From Acidobacteriaceae bacterium (lineage in GTDB: Bacteria > Acidobacteriota > Terriglobia > Bryobacterales > Bryobacteraceae), in the NCBI GenBank assembly GCA_019240405.1, contig JAFAYL010000020.1:62001-126000 (forward strand): 64,000 bases of DNA. The letters run 5' to 3'. The notes under the pieces were generated by a model. The model saw only the letters and a list, made by a program, of their open reading frames with translations. It had not been told where the DNA came from and did no database searches. This document shows, one piece after another, positions 40,434 to 50,378 of the stretch. Both the position numbers and the translations under genes were made by a program. Every line of letters begins with the position of its first letter. Position 1 is the first letter of the stretch.

Positions 40434-43247
40434 ATGAATGTTTCTTCGGTTGACCTGAAGAAGACGGTCAATCTCCCCAAGACAGATTTCCCAATGAAGG
40501 CGAATTTGCCGACCGCCGAGCCGAAAATGCTCGCGAGGTGGGAGGCGATGAGGCTTTATGACCGGATTCGGGAAGCTCGCTCGGGGCGGCCTCAGTACGT
40601 GCTGCACGATGGTCCGCCTTACGCGAACGGGAACATCCATTTAGGGACGGCGTTCAACAAGATCATCAAGGATCTGATCGTCAAGTCGAAGAGCATGGCG
40701 GGTTTCGACGCGCCATACGTTCCAGGCTGGGACTGCCATGGGCTGCCTATCGAGTTCCGAGTTGATCAGGAGCTGGGGAAGCGCAAGGCGTCGATGAGCG
40801 TTGCGGAAATCAGATCAGCGTGCCGGGCTTATGCGTCGCGGTTCGTTGACATTCACCGGAGTGAGTTCAAGCGCCTGGGCATTCTGGGCCGCTGGGAAGA
40901 TCCGTATCTGACGATGAGCCCTGAATACGAGGCACTCATCGCGCAGGCGTTCGTTGATTTTCTCCACGGCGGGTATGTTTACAAGGGTCTGAAGCCGGTC
41001 CATTGGTGTATCAAAGATCGCACCGCGCTTGCCGAAGCAGAAGTCGAGTACGAGAACGAATCGAGCCCTTCGATTTACGTGCGGTTCAAACTCGCTTCGG
41101 ATCCGGCGGCCATTGATTCAGCGCTTGCGGGGCGGGGCGTCTCGACGATGATCTGGACGACCACGCCATGGACGATTCCGGCGAATATGGCAATCTGCTT
41201 TCATCCGAAGTTCGAGTATGTCGCGGTGGATACGCCCGATGGAATAGAGATTGTTGCGCAAGGCTTGATTGCGCAGATTTCAGAAGTGCTCGGGTGGGAT
41301 CAGGCCGTTATTGCGCGTTTTCCGGGAACGAAACTTGAAGGCGCTGTGTTTCGGCATCCATTTCTGGATCGCGATTCGCCGGGCCTTCTTGGCGAACATG
41401 TCACGTTGGAGCAGGGAACCGGCGCAGTTCACACAGCGCCAGGTCATGGTTTGGAAGATTTCGTTGTCTGCCAGCGCTACGGAATTCCGGTCTATTGCCC
41501 GGTCAATGAAGCAGGCCGGATCTTTCAAGCGGAAGGCGCGAGCGGGCCGTTGTCGGATCAGTTGCTCGGGAAGACGGTTTGGGAGATCAATCCGTTGGTG
41601 ATTGAGCTGCTGAAGAAGCACGGGGCGCTTTCATCTCAGACGAATCTCGATCACAGTTATCCGCATTGCTGGCGCTGCAAGAATCCGGTGATTTTCCGTG
41701 CCACCGAGCAATGGTTTATCGGGATGGAGCGTGAAGGGCTGCGCACGCGTGCGTTAGAAGCGATCAAGGGAGTAACGTGGCATCCGACCTGGGGCGATGA
41801 GCGCATGTCGAACATGGTTGCCATGCGGCCGGACTGGTGCATCTCGCGACAGCGCGCATGGGGCGTGCCCATCATCGTGTTCTACTGCGAGAATTGCGCC
41901 GAGCCGTTCACAGACAAGCGCGTCCAAGAGAACGTGGTGAAGCAGATTCGCGAGCACACTGCGGACGTTTGGTACTCGAAGACGGCGGCGGACTTGATGG
42001 GAAACGGCTACGCGTGCGCGAAGTGCGGTGGAACGAGCTTTCGGAAAGAGACCGACATTCTGGACGTTTGGCTGGACTCGGGGTGCAGTCATCTCGCGAC
42101 TCTAACGCCGAAAGAGGATCTCGAGTGGCCGGCGGACATGTACATGGAGGGCGGAGACCAGTATCGCGGCTGGTTTCAAAGTTCGCTACTGGTTGGCGTG
42201 GGCTTGAAAGGCGGGTCGCCATACAAGGAATGCGTGACGCATGGCTGGACGCTCGATGCCGAGGGGCGTGCGATGTCGAAGTCCATGGAGAGCATGGGAC
42301 CGGCGAACATCATCAAGCAATACGGCGCGGATCTGCTTCGGCTTTGGGTGGCATCGGTTGATTTCATGGAAGACGTCCGGATGTCGGATGTCATTTTGAC
42401 GCGTTTGTCGGAGGCCTATCGAAAGCTGCGGAATACGTTCCGGTGGGCACTGGGCAATCTGGCCGATTTTGATCCGGAGCAAGATGCGGTTCCGGGAGAG
42501 AATTTAGCGGCGATTGACAGTTGGATTCTTTTGCACGCGGAAGACCTCGTTGGGCGCTGTTTGGCCTGGTACAACGAGTACGCATTTCACAAGGTGTATC
42601 GCGCAGCCTATGAGTTTGCGATTACGGATCTGAGCGCGTTGTACTTCGACGTTTCGAAGGATCGCTTTTACACGCACGGGCCGTCTTCGTCCTCGCGCCG
42701 CAGCGGGCAGACCGCACTCCACCGGTTGAACTTGGCGCTCGCGCGGCTGCTTGCACCAATCCTGTCCTTCACCTGCGAAGAAGTTTGGCAGCATATGAAC
42801 TCCCGAAAGGGCGCTGGGGAAAGCGTGCATATGGCGTACTTCCCGAAACCGGATGAACTGAGCGAGGGAATCACAGCGGGGCAACGTGACCAGGCGGCGG
42901 ACTGGGACCGGCTTGTGCCGGTTCGCGACCAAGTATTGAAGGCCCTTGACACTGCGCGTGAAGACAAGGTCATCGGGTCTTCACTGGAGGCGCGTGTCCT
43001 GCTCGAAGCGGGGAGAGAGATGTATCCATTACTGGAAAAATACCGTGGCGATCTGCCGGCCTGGTTTATTGTTTCCCAAGTTGACGTGAAAAGGAAATCT
43101 TCGCCAGAGCTCGCGATTCGCGTCGACCGTGCGCGTGGTGATAAATGCGAGCGTTGTTGGAAATACACGATGGACGTGGGTAGCAATCAAGAGTTTCCTA
43201 CAGTTTGCGCGGCGTGCGCGGCGGTATTGCCGGAGTTCCTGAACTAG
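40434..43247 (+). CDS. ileS: Isoleucyl-tRNA synthetase
   Basis: 937 residues, full length for bacterial IleS. The class I motif lies in [13 protein letters not shown] (about 61-73), the KMSKS-type loop in [11 protein letters not shown] (about 613), and WDCHGLPIE near residue 100. The editing domain (about 200-400) has [10 protein letters not shown] and [15 protein letters not shown]. The C-terminal zinc finger has CERCWKY and [11 protein letters not shown]. It charges tRNA-Ile and edits Val. The start ATG at 40434 has only a weak ribosome-binding site. It is directly followed by lspA and lgt, a common bacterial ileS-lspA arrangement. The gene is intact and ordinary. Confidence 0.97.
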   Translation: MNVSSVDLKKTVNLPKTDFPMKANLPTAEPKMLARWEAMRLYDRIREARSGRPQYVLHDGPPYANGNIHLGTAFNKIIKDLIVKSKSMAGFDAPYVPGWDCHGLPIEFRVDQELGKRKASMSVAEIRSACRAYASRFVDIHRSEFKRLGILGRWEDPYLTMSPEYEALIAQAFVDFLHGGYVYKGLKPVHWCIKDRTALAEAEVEYENESSPSIYVRFKLASDPAAIDSALAGRGVSTMIWTTTPWTIPANMAICFHPKFEYVAVDTPDGIEIVAQGLIAQISEVLGWDQAVIARFPGTKLEGAVFRHPFLDRDSPGLLGEHVTLEQGTGAVHTAPGHGLEDFVVCQRYGIPVYCPVNEAGRIFQAEGASGPLSDQLLGKTVWEINPLVIELLKKHGALSSQTNLDHSYPHCWRCKNPVIFRATEQWFIGMEREGLRTRALEAIKGVTWHPTWGDERMSNMVAMRPDWCISRQRAWGVPIIVFYCENCAEPFTDKRVQENVVKQIREHTADVWYSKTAADLMGNGYACAKCGGTSFRKETDILDVWLDSGCSHLATLTPKEDLEWPADMYMEGGDQYRGWFQSSLLVGVGLKGGSPYKECVTHGWTLDAEGRAMSKSMESMGPANIIKQYGADLLRLWVASVDFMEDVRMSDVILTRLSEAYRKLRNTFRWALGNLADFDPEQDAVPGENLAAIDSWILLHAEDLVGRCLAWYNEYAFHKVYRAAYEFAITDLSALYFDVSKDRFYTHGPSSSSRRSGQTALHRLNLALARLLAPILSFTCEEVWQHMNSRKGAGESVHMAYFPKPDELSEGITAGQRDQAADWDRLVPVRDQVLKALDTAREDKVIGSSLEARVLLEAGREMYPLLEKYRGDLPAWFIVSQVDVKRKSSPELAIRVDRARGDKCERCWKYTMDVGSNQEFPTVCAACAAVLPEFLN

Positions 43248-43781
43248 GTGGCGAGCGAGCGATCAACGATTGAAAGATTGATGCCGCTCGCTATCTCTGG
43301 GGTGGTTATCGTGGCCGACCGGATTTCGAAGACATCCATCCAGCATTCAATAAACCTGTTTGATAGCGTTTCGGTTGTGCCGGGTTGGGTTCGCATCGTG
43401 CACACAGAAAATGCGGGCGCCGCGTTCGGTCTTTTGGCTGACGGGAACGCGTTGTTACGGACTGCTGTGTTGGTCGGCATTTCGAGTCTCGTACTGCTGT
43501 TCGTGGCATCGTCCTTGTGGGGGCGCGGAACTGGTTTCACCTCGCCCGGGTCGAGAATCGCGCTGTCATTGATACTTGGGGGCGCGACCGGCAATCTTTA
43601 CGACCGGATCTTCCATAGGACGGTCACGGATTTCCTTGAGGTATACCGCGGGACGTGGTCCTTCCCGGCGTTTAACGTGGCGGACAGCGCTATCACGATT
43701 GGGGCGATTTTGTTGTTAATTGATTTGGTGCGGCCACGCGGTAAAGGTGTAGAAGAACACGCGCGATTGGCGCACAAGTAG
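43248..43781 (+). CDS. lspA: Lipoprotein signal peptidase (signal peptidase II)
   Basis: 177 residues with four membrane helices. The two catalytic aspartates are in GNLYDRIFHR (Asp119) and FNVADSAIT (Asp146), and the conserved NAGAAFGLLAD stretch lies at about 55-65. It removes the signal peptide from prolipoproteins after Lgt action. The start is GTG at 43248, abutting the ileS stop codon, which implies coupled translation. The window contains at least one client, the lipobox-bearing RND adaptor. Confidence 0.95.
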   Translation: MASERSTIERLMPLAISGVVIVADRISKTSIQHSINLFDSVSVVPGWVRIVHTENAGAAFGLLADGNALLRTAVLVGISSLVLLFVASSLWGRGTGFTSPGSRIALSLILGGATGNLYDRIFHRTVTDFLEVYRGTWSFPAFNVADSAITIGAILLLIDLVRPRGKGVEEHARLAHK

Positions 43782-43786
43782 ACCGG

Positions 43787-44581
43787 ATGTATCCCAAGCT
43801 GATCCAAGTCGGTACCTTTTATATTCCGACTTACGGCGTTTTGGTTGCGCTGGGTTTTCTTGCAGGTCTCGGGATGACGCTGCGGCTTGCCCGGCAAACG
43901 GAGATGCCTGCAGAGAAGATCACGAATCTTGCGGTTTATTGCGCGATGGCGGGAATCATTGGCGCGAAGCTCTTTATGTTTCTGTTTGACGCTCGCGAGT
44001 ATCTCGAGCATCCTAGCGAAATCTTTTCAATCGAGACGTTGCGAGCCGCCGGCGTTTTTCATGGCGGGCTCATCGTGGCGCTCATCGTGGGAGCGCTCTA
44101 CATGAGAAGTCAGCAACTGCCGTTGTGGCAGACGATGGATGTTTTCGCGCCGGGTATTGCTCTGGGGCACGCCATTGGAAGAATCGGGTGTTTTGCGGCG
44201 GGTTGCTGTTGGGGGAAGGAGTGCCATTTGCCATGGGGCGTTTACTTTCGTTCGAACGAGGCTGCACCTGTGCCGCTTGACAGACCCTTGCACCCGGTCC
44301 AGCTATATGAATCGGCTGCGAATCTCATTATTTTTGCTGTTCTCTACCGGCAGTTCACTCGCGGTCACCGACCCGGCCAGGTGATCGGGCTCTATCTCGT
44401 GCTTTACTCTGTTGCGCGGTTCGTTATCGAGTTTTTCCGGGAACACGAACAGGCGCTTTGGGGTCGGTTTTCGATCACGCAGTGGATCGCGCTCGCGCTG
44501 CTGGCACTCGGCACGATTATTTTGTTTCGAGCGAAGCGATCAGCAGTCGCTTCTCAGCAGACTGAGCCTGTTCGCGCCTAG
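43787..44581 (+). CDS. lgt: Prolipoprotein diacylglyceryl transferase
   Basis: 264 residues with about seven membrane helices. The Lgt signature region reads ALGHAIGRIGCFAAGCCWG (about 124-143), after AAGVFHGGLIVALIVG, which holds the conserved His-Gly-Gly. LHPVQLYESAANLIIF and ARFVIEFFREHEQ follow. It attaches diacylglycerol to the lipobox cysteine at the inner membrane, the first step of lipoprotein maturation. It starts 5 bases after lspA, so ileS, lspA and lgt form one operon. The stop overlaps the convergent glycosyltransferase-like gene by 4 bases. Confidence 0.95.
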   Translation: MYPKLIQVGTFYIPTYGVLVALGFLAGLGMTLRLARQTEMPAEKITNLAVYCAMAGIIGAKLFMFLFDAREYLEHPSEIFSIETLRAAGVFHGGLIVALIVGALYMRSQQLPLWQTMDVFAPGIALGHAIGRIGCFAAGCCWGKECHLPWGVYFRSNEAAPVPLDRPLHPVQLYESAANLIIFAVLYRQFTRGHRPGQVIGLYLVLYSVARFVIEFFREHEQALWGRFSITQWIALALLALGTIILFRAKRSAVASQQTEPVRA

Positions 44582-46113
44582 GGATTTCGCTCCAGAATCC
44601 GGAAATCGTTTTCAATTCCGATTACGTGGTAGTGCGACTCAAGATACGGCTCGATGATTTGCCGGTCGCGTGGAGGCGGATGGTACGCCGGGAATGATAT
44701 CGATAGGCGTTCTAAGCTCTCTGGCGTGCTCCAGAGGACATATCGAACACGTTTCGATTCGATTGAGTTAACTGCCTCATGGAACTGTTGAGGCGTGTTG
44801 TAGCCGTACAAGAAGTAATTGAAGCGCGTCGGGTTCTCAGTATCCGACAAGAAATTGTACAGCGAGTAATAAGGATAGATGAAGACCGGAGCGCCAGGAC
44901 GAGTGTGGGCCTGTATGAATGCCAGCGCATGACCCGGCTCGGGGCTCCAGAACGCGCCATTTCGCGACTGAATACGCGTGTGTGCCTGCAGCGGGTGGAT
45001 AATGCGGGCTACCGCGAAACCCAGTAATGCCGCCAGTGCGCAGCTTGCGATGATGGTGCGCGAGCGGAGGAGCGCAAGAAACCGGAAAAGCAGGATCAAA
45101 AGTATGGGCGAACCCCAGATGAGGTGAGGCATGTCGGGTTTGTGCATTTCAGCCACCCACAAAGCTATGCCACAGATCCAGAAGGGCAGCAGCTCGGGAG
45201 TGAATGCGCGCGATCGGAAAAAAACAGCCGCGGCGATCAGAAGAGCCGGAATCGCGAATACGATTGCGAGCGGGAGAAGCAGAAAGGAGCCGATTGCCCA
45301 TGCTGCCGGATTCCGTACATGCGCGATCCCGCTGAGTATTGATGGCAAGAAATATCCATATGGCGAGACGTTGGCCTGCAAGTAATGCGAACGAGGCCAA
45401 ACGTAATTAGCTGCAATCAGATCTCCCAGAGCACCTTTTGCGGCATAGAACGCAACTGCGCTGGTCACGACGGCAAGATAGGCGAGGATCAGGAGTATTG
45501 CAGTTTTTTTTCGCTGCTGTGGTTTGATGATGATGCTGCTGAGAAACACAGCGACGATTAGTAATGCGCCCTGGTGTTGAATGATCAGGGTTATGAAGCC
45601 CACCAAAGCTCCGCACAACAGGAGCAGCCAATTGCTCTCTCGCCTTTGCCATTCGATCAGCGCGACGAAGGCGAGCAACGTTAAAAGAGTGGCGTCCCAG
45701 TGATAACTGTTGCCGGGCCAGAGGGGGATTCCAATCGCGGTGAAAAAAGCCGTGCATAAGTAAGCGCGCCCTCCGATGCGGCGTGACAGATGAAACATGA
45801 GCAACGCAATGGTAATTCCGGTCAGCAACAGTAAGGCGTGGGCGGAGACGATGCTCACGCCGAATAGTTTGAGGAACAGAGCCGGCCACCAGAATGCGCC
45901 CGGGCCGACCATTTCCACGAAATCGCGCGCGAAGAGCTGGCCTTGTATGATCCGCCGCGCTCCGTCGAGCGAGACGCCTTCATCGCCGATGCCCCAGACC
46001 ATTCGAACAAAAGGAAAGAGAAAGGCGCCGGTGAGCAAGGCGATTACCAGGTATCCGAGCGAGGGCCGCTGGGAAAACCAATCCCGGACCCCGGCCCTTC
46101 TACTTTCCGGCAT
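44578..46113 (-). CDS. GT-C type membrane glycosyltransferase-like protein (GT39/ArnT-like)
   Basis: About 511 residues from the ATG at 46113, just after the methyltransferase stop; an upstream in-frame ATG at 46170 would overlap that gene. About ten to twelve membrane helices are visible. The first periplasmic loop has GIGDEGVSLDGARRIIQGQL, with the acidic pair typical of GT-C catalytic loops. A soluble C-terminal segment ends FRILERNP. Such enzymes move sugars from polyprenyl phosphate to lipids or proteins on the outer face of the inner membrane. It belongs to a four-gene minus-strand module with a GT2 and a methyltransferase. The acceptor is unknown. Confidence 0.78.
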   Translation of the reverse strand: MPESRRAGVRDWFSQRPSLGYLVIALLTGAFLFPFVRMVWGIGDEGVSLDGARRIIQGQLFARDFVEMVGPGAFWWPALFLKLFGVSIVSAHALLLLTGITIALLMFHLSRRIGGRAYLCTAFFTAIGIPLWPGNSYHWDATLLTLLAFVALIEWQRRESNWLLLLCGALVGFITLIIQHQGALLIVAVFLSSIIIKPQQRKKTAILLILAYLAVVTSAVAFYAAKGALGDLIAANYVWPRSHYLQANVSPYGYFLPSILSGIAHVRNPAAWAIGSFLLLPLAIVFAIPALLIAAAVFFRSRAFTPELLPFWICGIALWVAEMHKPDMPHLIWGSPILLILLFRFLALLRSRTIIASCALAALLGFAVARIIHPLQAHTRIQSRNGAFWSPEPGHALAFIQAHTRPGAPVFIYPYYSLYNFLSDTENPTRFNYFLYGYNTPQQFHEAVNSIESKRVRYVLWSTPESLERLSISFPAYHPPPRDRQIIEPYLESHYHVIGIENDFRILERNP

Positions 46114-46115
46114 CG

Positions 46116-46802
46116 CTATTTCTGGGCGAAGACTGCGTATTGTCCGCCGAAGGGGACACTTCGAAGCCACGCTTCAAGGAAAGCGAACCGCCGGTAGAGC
46201 GCCTCAGGCAGGTAGAGAAAGAATTGTTTGCTGAATCGATGCAGTCCTGCGGCTCTGAGGAGTTCTGTAGATTCTCCAATCCCGAGTAATCGCGCGTTAA
46301 CGTCCAACGCCGATCGGCTCACAATGAGCCGGGTGATCGGATTCAGAGGATTATGCTCGATCAGGCAGACGACGCCGCCGGGTTTCAACACTCGTTTGAT
46401 TTCGGTGGTGAGTGAAGCTCTAATTTGACGGGAGGGGATGTGGTGATAGACACAAACGGCAGTGACCAAATCGAATGTCTCCGAGTCGAATGGAATCTGG
46501 TCAGGCCGATTCTGTAAGCGCACCCGCAAATCCCGTGCGTGCGCCAGCATCTCCGAGCTGGGATCGCATCCGACTGCTTCCTTGAAGAAAGACTGCCCCA
46601 AACGCAACAGATCGCTGAAGCCGCATCCTAGATCAAGCCATGTTTGCTCATGGCTGGGAACCTTGTACGAGTCGAGAAACTTTTGGATCAGCTCCCACTT
46701 TCGAAGCGTGAAGAACTGCGATCCAGGAGCAAATTTGTCGCGTAGAGGATCACTCAGGAACTGGTGATAGGCAGTCGCGTAATCATCAAATTCGGCGCCC
46801 AT
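46116..46802 (-). CDS. Class I SAM-dependent methyltransferase
   Basis: 228 residues. The SAM-binding motif LDLGCGFSDLLRLG (about 57-70) is followed by the acidic end of strand 2 in VGCDPSSEMLAHARDL, the PFDSETFDLVTAVCVYHHI motif and LKPGGVVCLIEHNP. This is the Methyltransf_11 layout. The C-terminus has a helical insert suited to a lipid or sugar acceptor. It overlaps the GT2 stop by one base and is followed at once by the GT-C gene, so it probably methylates a glycan or polyprenyl-linked intermediate. Specific substrate not shown. Confidence 0.88.
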   Translation of the reverse strand: MGAEFDDYATAYHQFLSDPLRDKFAPGSQFFTLRKWELIQKFLDSYKVPSHEQTWLDLGCGFSDLLRLGQSFFKEAVGCDPSSEMLAHARDLRVRLQNRPDQIPFDSETFDLVTAVCVYHHIPSRQIRASLTTEIKRVLKPGGVVCLIEHNPLNPITRLIVSRSALDVNARLLGIGESTELLRAAGLHRFSKQFFLYLPEALYRRFAFLEAWLRSVPFGGQYAVFAQK

Positions 46803-47851
46803 CAGACGGAGCGGCCCAGCCTTTCACCGAGACGCAACAATTCGCTTTCCGAGACGGGCGCATCCGCTCTCATCACAGCGACTCGATCGAGTTCATTCGC
46901 CTGGAGATTGACCACACAATCCAGAATGTAGAGCGGCCGGCATTTGGCTTCTTCGTAGATTCGCGCTACATATTCACCGATCGCGCTCATGCCAAGTAGT
47001 GTGATTCCGAAGAAGAGGCATTGGAGGAAAATGATCGAGGTCCAGCCTGGAACCACCTTCTTGAGAACGAAGGCTCCGTAAGCGGCGTAGGCAAAGTACA
47101 GCGCCGAAACGCCGCTAGCTGCTATGCCCGCCATCATCGTTAAGCGCAATGGCAACGCGGAGAAAGAAGTGATAGCGGTCCACGAGAAGCGCAACATTTT
47201 CAGCAGCGAATATTTCGACTCGCCTGCGACGCGCGGCTGACGTTCGAACGGAAGGATCGCTTCTCGCAAGCCGAGCCAGCCCACCAGTCCGCGAACGAAG
47301 CGATGCTGCTCGCGAAATCGGCGAAGCATTTTTACCGCAGCGCGGCTCAGAAGGCGGAAGTCACCCACCTCAGGGCGAATTCTTTCGTGGATCAGTTTTT
47401 GCATGAGGCAGTAAAAGAAGCGGGCGCTAAGGCGCTTGAAGAGTCCATCACCCTGGCGCGAAACACGCTTCGGGGAGACAACCTCGTAGCCCTGCATGTA
47501 AAGCTCCAGCATTTGCGGAATGAGCTCGGGAGGATCTTGAAGATCGGCGTCCATGATGATTGCCGCATCACCTGCGGCGAAGTCTAAGCCTGCGGTCACT
47601 GCGATCTGGTGTCCGAAGTTACGAGGAAAACTGAGGACCTTAATTCGCTGGTCCGCCGCTGCTTCGGCGAGCAGCATCTGAAGTGATGAATCCATGCTGC
47701 CGTCGTTGACGAGCACAATTTCATAGTTCCACGCGAGACCATCGAGCACGCCTCTCAGGCGGCATAAAAACTGGTTCAGAACCGCGGATTCGTTGTAAAC
47801 GGGAACGACGATCGACACTGTTGCGGAATGCCTGTCGACGGTCGTATGCAT
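46802..47851 (-). CDS. GtrB/DPM1-like polyprenyl-phosphate glycosyltransferase (GT2)
   Basis: 349 residues. The GT-A domain has TVSIVVPVYNESAVL at the start, EIVLVNDGSMDSS, and the DxD motif in IIMDADLQDPPELIP, with RVAGESKYSLLKML as the acceptor-side motif. Two C-terminal membrane helices (about 232-255 and 266-290) anchor it, as in GtrB. Such enzymes load a sugar onto polyprenyl phosphate for later use by GT-C enzymes, which are present on both sides here. A short extra tail (about 315-349) extends past the usual end. Good family call; sugar unknown. Confidence 0.9.
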   Translation of the reverse strand: MHTTVDRHSATVSIVVPVYNESAVLNQFLCRLRGVLDGLAWNYEIVLVNDGSMDSSLQMLLAEAAADQRIKVLSFPRNFGHQIAVTAGLDFAAGDAAIIMDADLQDPPELIPQMLELYMQGYEVVSPKRVSRQGDGLFKRLSARFFYCLMQKLIHERIRPEVGDFRLLSRAAVKMLRRFREQHRFVRGLVGWLGLREAILPFERQPRVAGESKYSLLKMLRFSWTAITSFSALPLRLTMMAGIAASGVSALYFAYAAYGAFVLKKVVPGWTSIIFLQCLFFGITLLGMSAIGEYVARIYEEAKCRPLYILDCVVNLQANELDRVAVMRADAPVSESELLRLGERLGRSV

Positions 47852-47927
47852 GTATTGAATTAGTGACCCGGGCGAGCAGATTCGCTCACCGGGACACTTC
47901 CCGTTTTGCCGGGACGAGGCACACTGA

Positions 47928-49418
47928 TTACAACGTGTAAATAGATGTGTCCTCTATCAGACGAACGCGATGGTACCCGGAACGGAGAAGAGCTTCCACA
48001 TAGGGTTGTTTGGCATCATGCCAATATTCCTGATTACCCAAGACAACGATCCGCGGTATGTGAGCGGCGATATCGGCCTCAACTTGAGGGCGCGAGACGA
48101 TGTGGTACCTGGTTCGTTGCGCTCCCGTAAGTCGCGCTGCGCAAGCCAGGCCGCTGTCGCTCTCGAATCCTGGAAAGGGAGCCGCTTTGGTGCCGAACAA
48201 ATAACCGGGCCAAAAGCTCATGACCTCTTCGCCAGGAGCGGCAAGGCGGTCGACGGTTTTTGAAACGGCGAGCACGGTTTTGGGGTTCCAGTTAGCGGGG
48301 CCTTCGCCAGGGACGCCGAAACCCGTGCCAGTGAGAACAAAGCTCCTAAACTCGTTGACCGGCGCCGCGAGGTAAATCGCGAGCAGCGGAAGCCCCGCAA
48401 AGGTGAGCGTTCGAGTACGCTTGAGGTCCGCAAAACGGAGTAAATCATGGATCGCACAGATGGTTCCGGTAACCAGGAAGGGAACCACGACGCAAAAGTA
48501 TTGAAGATATACAGGCGTGGGAAGCAAGGACACCAATGCCAATACGGCAGCAATTTGGAGGGCTACCGGCCAGGATGTTGTGGCGCGCGTTTTCAGCGCA
48601 GCAATAAGTCCCGCGAGGCACAGTAATCCGAGCTGAGGTCCGTCTCCTGGTGAGGGGAGAATGGCGGCTCCGAGAAATACCGCGAGTTTTTGCCCGAAAT
48701 TGCCGATCAGGCCGTCACTGCTTCGAATCGAGTGATAGCCCAGATTGTCAAAGGAGAACAAAGCCGGATTGAGGGAAAAGAAGTAAAGACTCGGGAGCAT
48801 CGCTAGTGCGAAGCCTGCAGCAAAGTAACAAATCGCGGTTTTCTTTTCGCGAATGGCCGAATTTCGGAAGATTGCGAGCAGAAAAATCGGTAGCACGGCA
48901 ATAAAGTACGCCCGCACTTCTACGCTGAGGCCGAACAGCAGTGCAGCCAGTGCGAAGGCGAACTTCGAGGAACGCGAAGAAAACCGGCTTGCCGCCACGT
49001 ACGAGGAAAACAGAAGCACGGATGAGAGGGCATATGTTTTCGTGATGGGCATCCAAGCGAATACCTGACTATTCGCCGCGAAGAGGCAGACGGCCAGCAT
49101 GCCTAGCGCCCATTTCCTGGTGCAACTGCAGACCTGAAAATAGACCAACGTTGCTAGGGCGGCGGTCAGTCCGGCAGAGAGCGAGCGCGCCCATAGCCAG
49201 GATTCCCCTCCGATGTGCAGCCAAAGACCGTATACATAAGGCAAGAGCGGGGCCTGCGTGTAGAAGAAGTCAACGTAAGGCAGCTTGTGCTGATAAACGA
49301 GGCGGGACGCCAGCAGGTAAAATCCCTCATCGGGATCGATGAAGCGGTGAAAGCTGATGGCGATGAATATGAGTAGGGAGACGATCCCAACCGGGATCAG
49401 CAACTTCCAAAGACGCAA
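47928..49418 (-). CDS. GT-C type membrane glycosyltransferase-like protein (GT39-like)
   Basis: 496 residues with about ten membrane helices and a short soluble tail. The first outer loop reads FIDPDEGFYLLASRLVYQ, the acidic motif expected at the catalytic site, and DFFYTQAPLLPYVYG follows. It is a distant paralogue of the gene at 44578-46113, sharing helix order and loop placement. It lies 76 bases upstream of the GT2 gene on the same strand. It probably uses polyprenyl-phosphate sugar to glycosylate a surface acceptor. Acceptor and sugar cannot be named. Confidence 0.78.
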   Translation of the reverse strand: MRLWKLLIPVGIVSLLIFIAISFHRFIDPDEGFYLLASRLVYQHKLPYVDFFYTQAPLLPYVYGLWLHIGGESWLWARSLSAGLTAALATLVYFQVCSCTRKWALGMLAVCLFAANSQVFAWMPITKTYALSSVLLFSSYVAASRFSSRSSKFAFALAALLFGLSVEVRAYFIAVLPIFLLAIFRNSAIREKKTAICYFAAGFALAMLPSLYFFSLNPALFSFDNLGYHSIRSSDGLIGNFGQKLAVFLGAAILPSPGDGPQLGLLCLAGLIAALKTRATTSWPVALQIAAVLALVSLLPTPVYLQYFCVVVPFLVTGTICAIHDLLRFADLKRTRTLTFAGLPLLAIYLAAPVNEFRSFVLTGTGFGVPGEGPANWNPKTVLAVSKTVDRLAAPGEEVMSFWPGYLFGTKAAPFPGFESDSGLACAARLTGAQRTRYHIVSRPQVEADIAAHIPRIVVLGNQEYWHDAKQPYVEALLRSGYHRVRLIEDTSIYTL

Positions 49419-49491
49419 TCGGGTGGTTCCATGAAGATAGTGGTTTCGCTCAGAAATCTTCTCTCGGATGCCATGGGGGTACTATGCGAAC

Positions 49492-50313
49492 CTATTTCGA
49501 CCGAGCGCCCGAGGCGGGATTGGAAATCGACTCTGAAGCTGAACCAGCAATTTTGCGGTAGTCGAAAAACGTGTTGTCTTCCTGTTCTGAGCGGTTGAAC
49601 ATAAAGAGGATCTTGGCGCTCGATTTCATGCTGAAGTGCTTGGCGAGCCAAATACCGTTGTCGACGGGCATCTTTTCCAGCTCGAAGCGAGTGCCGGGCT
49701 CGACCCGGGCCAGGAAACCTTCGATGCTCACGGGATGGATTACCTGGGCTGTCACTTTGACCCATTGAAAGCTTTTCTGATCAATCCATAACTCGCCGCG
49801 CATTCCAGGCAAGACCTGCGCCTCCATATTGGGGGGTTTATATCCATTTCGGGGAGTGGCTCGTAACACATACACATCGTAGGAACCAAGCTTCTTCTCG
49901 CCCAATAGCTTAAAATCGAACGCACGAGTGAGTTGATCCATCATGAGATGGTCACGTTTTCGTTCGGCTTGGTATTTTGCGATGCGCTTTGCTCGCTGAT
50001 CGGCTGATTCAGCTTTGCGTTGCGCAATCACTTGCTGCAGCTTGCGCTCCTCTTGCACGTTATGGTCCATCGGGAGCGGCTCGTTATTAACTGCGATCAA
50101 GCGGCGGTAGGGCGACCCCTCTATCATGGTCACCTGATATGTCTTGCTGATTGTGCCGATGCGGTCGCGCTCTTTATACGAATAGTTCGGATCGGCGTTC
50201 CAATCGGCCTTATTTGCGGCAACGGAGTTTTGGATGATTGTTTGAACGTCGACTTCGGAACGCAGTGCGGTCTGGGAGCCGAAAACGGCAACGCTGAGCG
50301 CAGCCGAAATCAA
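49492..50313 (-). CDS. Secreted LolA-like (outer-membrane lipoprotein-sorting fold) protein
   Basis: About 273 residues. No ATG starts the frame: TTG at 50313 or CTG at about 50330 are the candidates, the latter giving a better signal peptide (IRKRKLISAALSVAVFGS). The body has the strand pattern of the fold, with YKERDRIGTISKTYQVTMIEG, LGSYDVYVLRATPRNGYK, GMRGELWIDQKSFQWVKV and GTRFELEKMPVDNGIWLAKHF. It resembles the protein at 6175-6915. Probably periplasmic. It precedes the glycosyltransferase module by 73 bases on the same strand. Confidence 0.65.
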   Translation of the reverse strand: MISAALSVAVFGSQTALRSEVDVQTIIQNSVAANKADWNADPNYSYKERDRIGTISKTYQVTMIEGSPYRRLIAVNNEPLPMDHNVQEERKLQQVIAQRKAESADQRAKRIAKYQAERKRDHLMMDQLTRAFDFKLLGEKKLGSYDVYVLRATPRNGYKPPNMEAQVLPGMRGELWIDQKSFQWVKVTAQVIHPVSIEGFLARVEPGTRFELEKMPVDNGIWLAKHFSMKSSAKILFMFNRSEQEDNTFFDYRKIAGSASESISNPASGARSK

Positions 50314-50378
50314 TTTCCGCTTGCGAATCAGATGTAAGTACCCGATTACTAGTGTATTAAGTGTGAGTAGAGTTACTT

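Noticed and set aside
46113-46170. Upstream ATG for the GT-C gene inside the methyltransferase
   Set aside because: The added residues are basic and not family-like; ATG at 46113 directly after the methyltransferase stop fits better.
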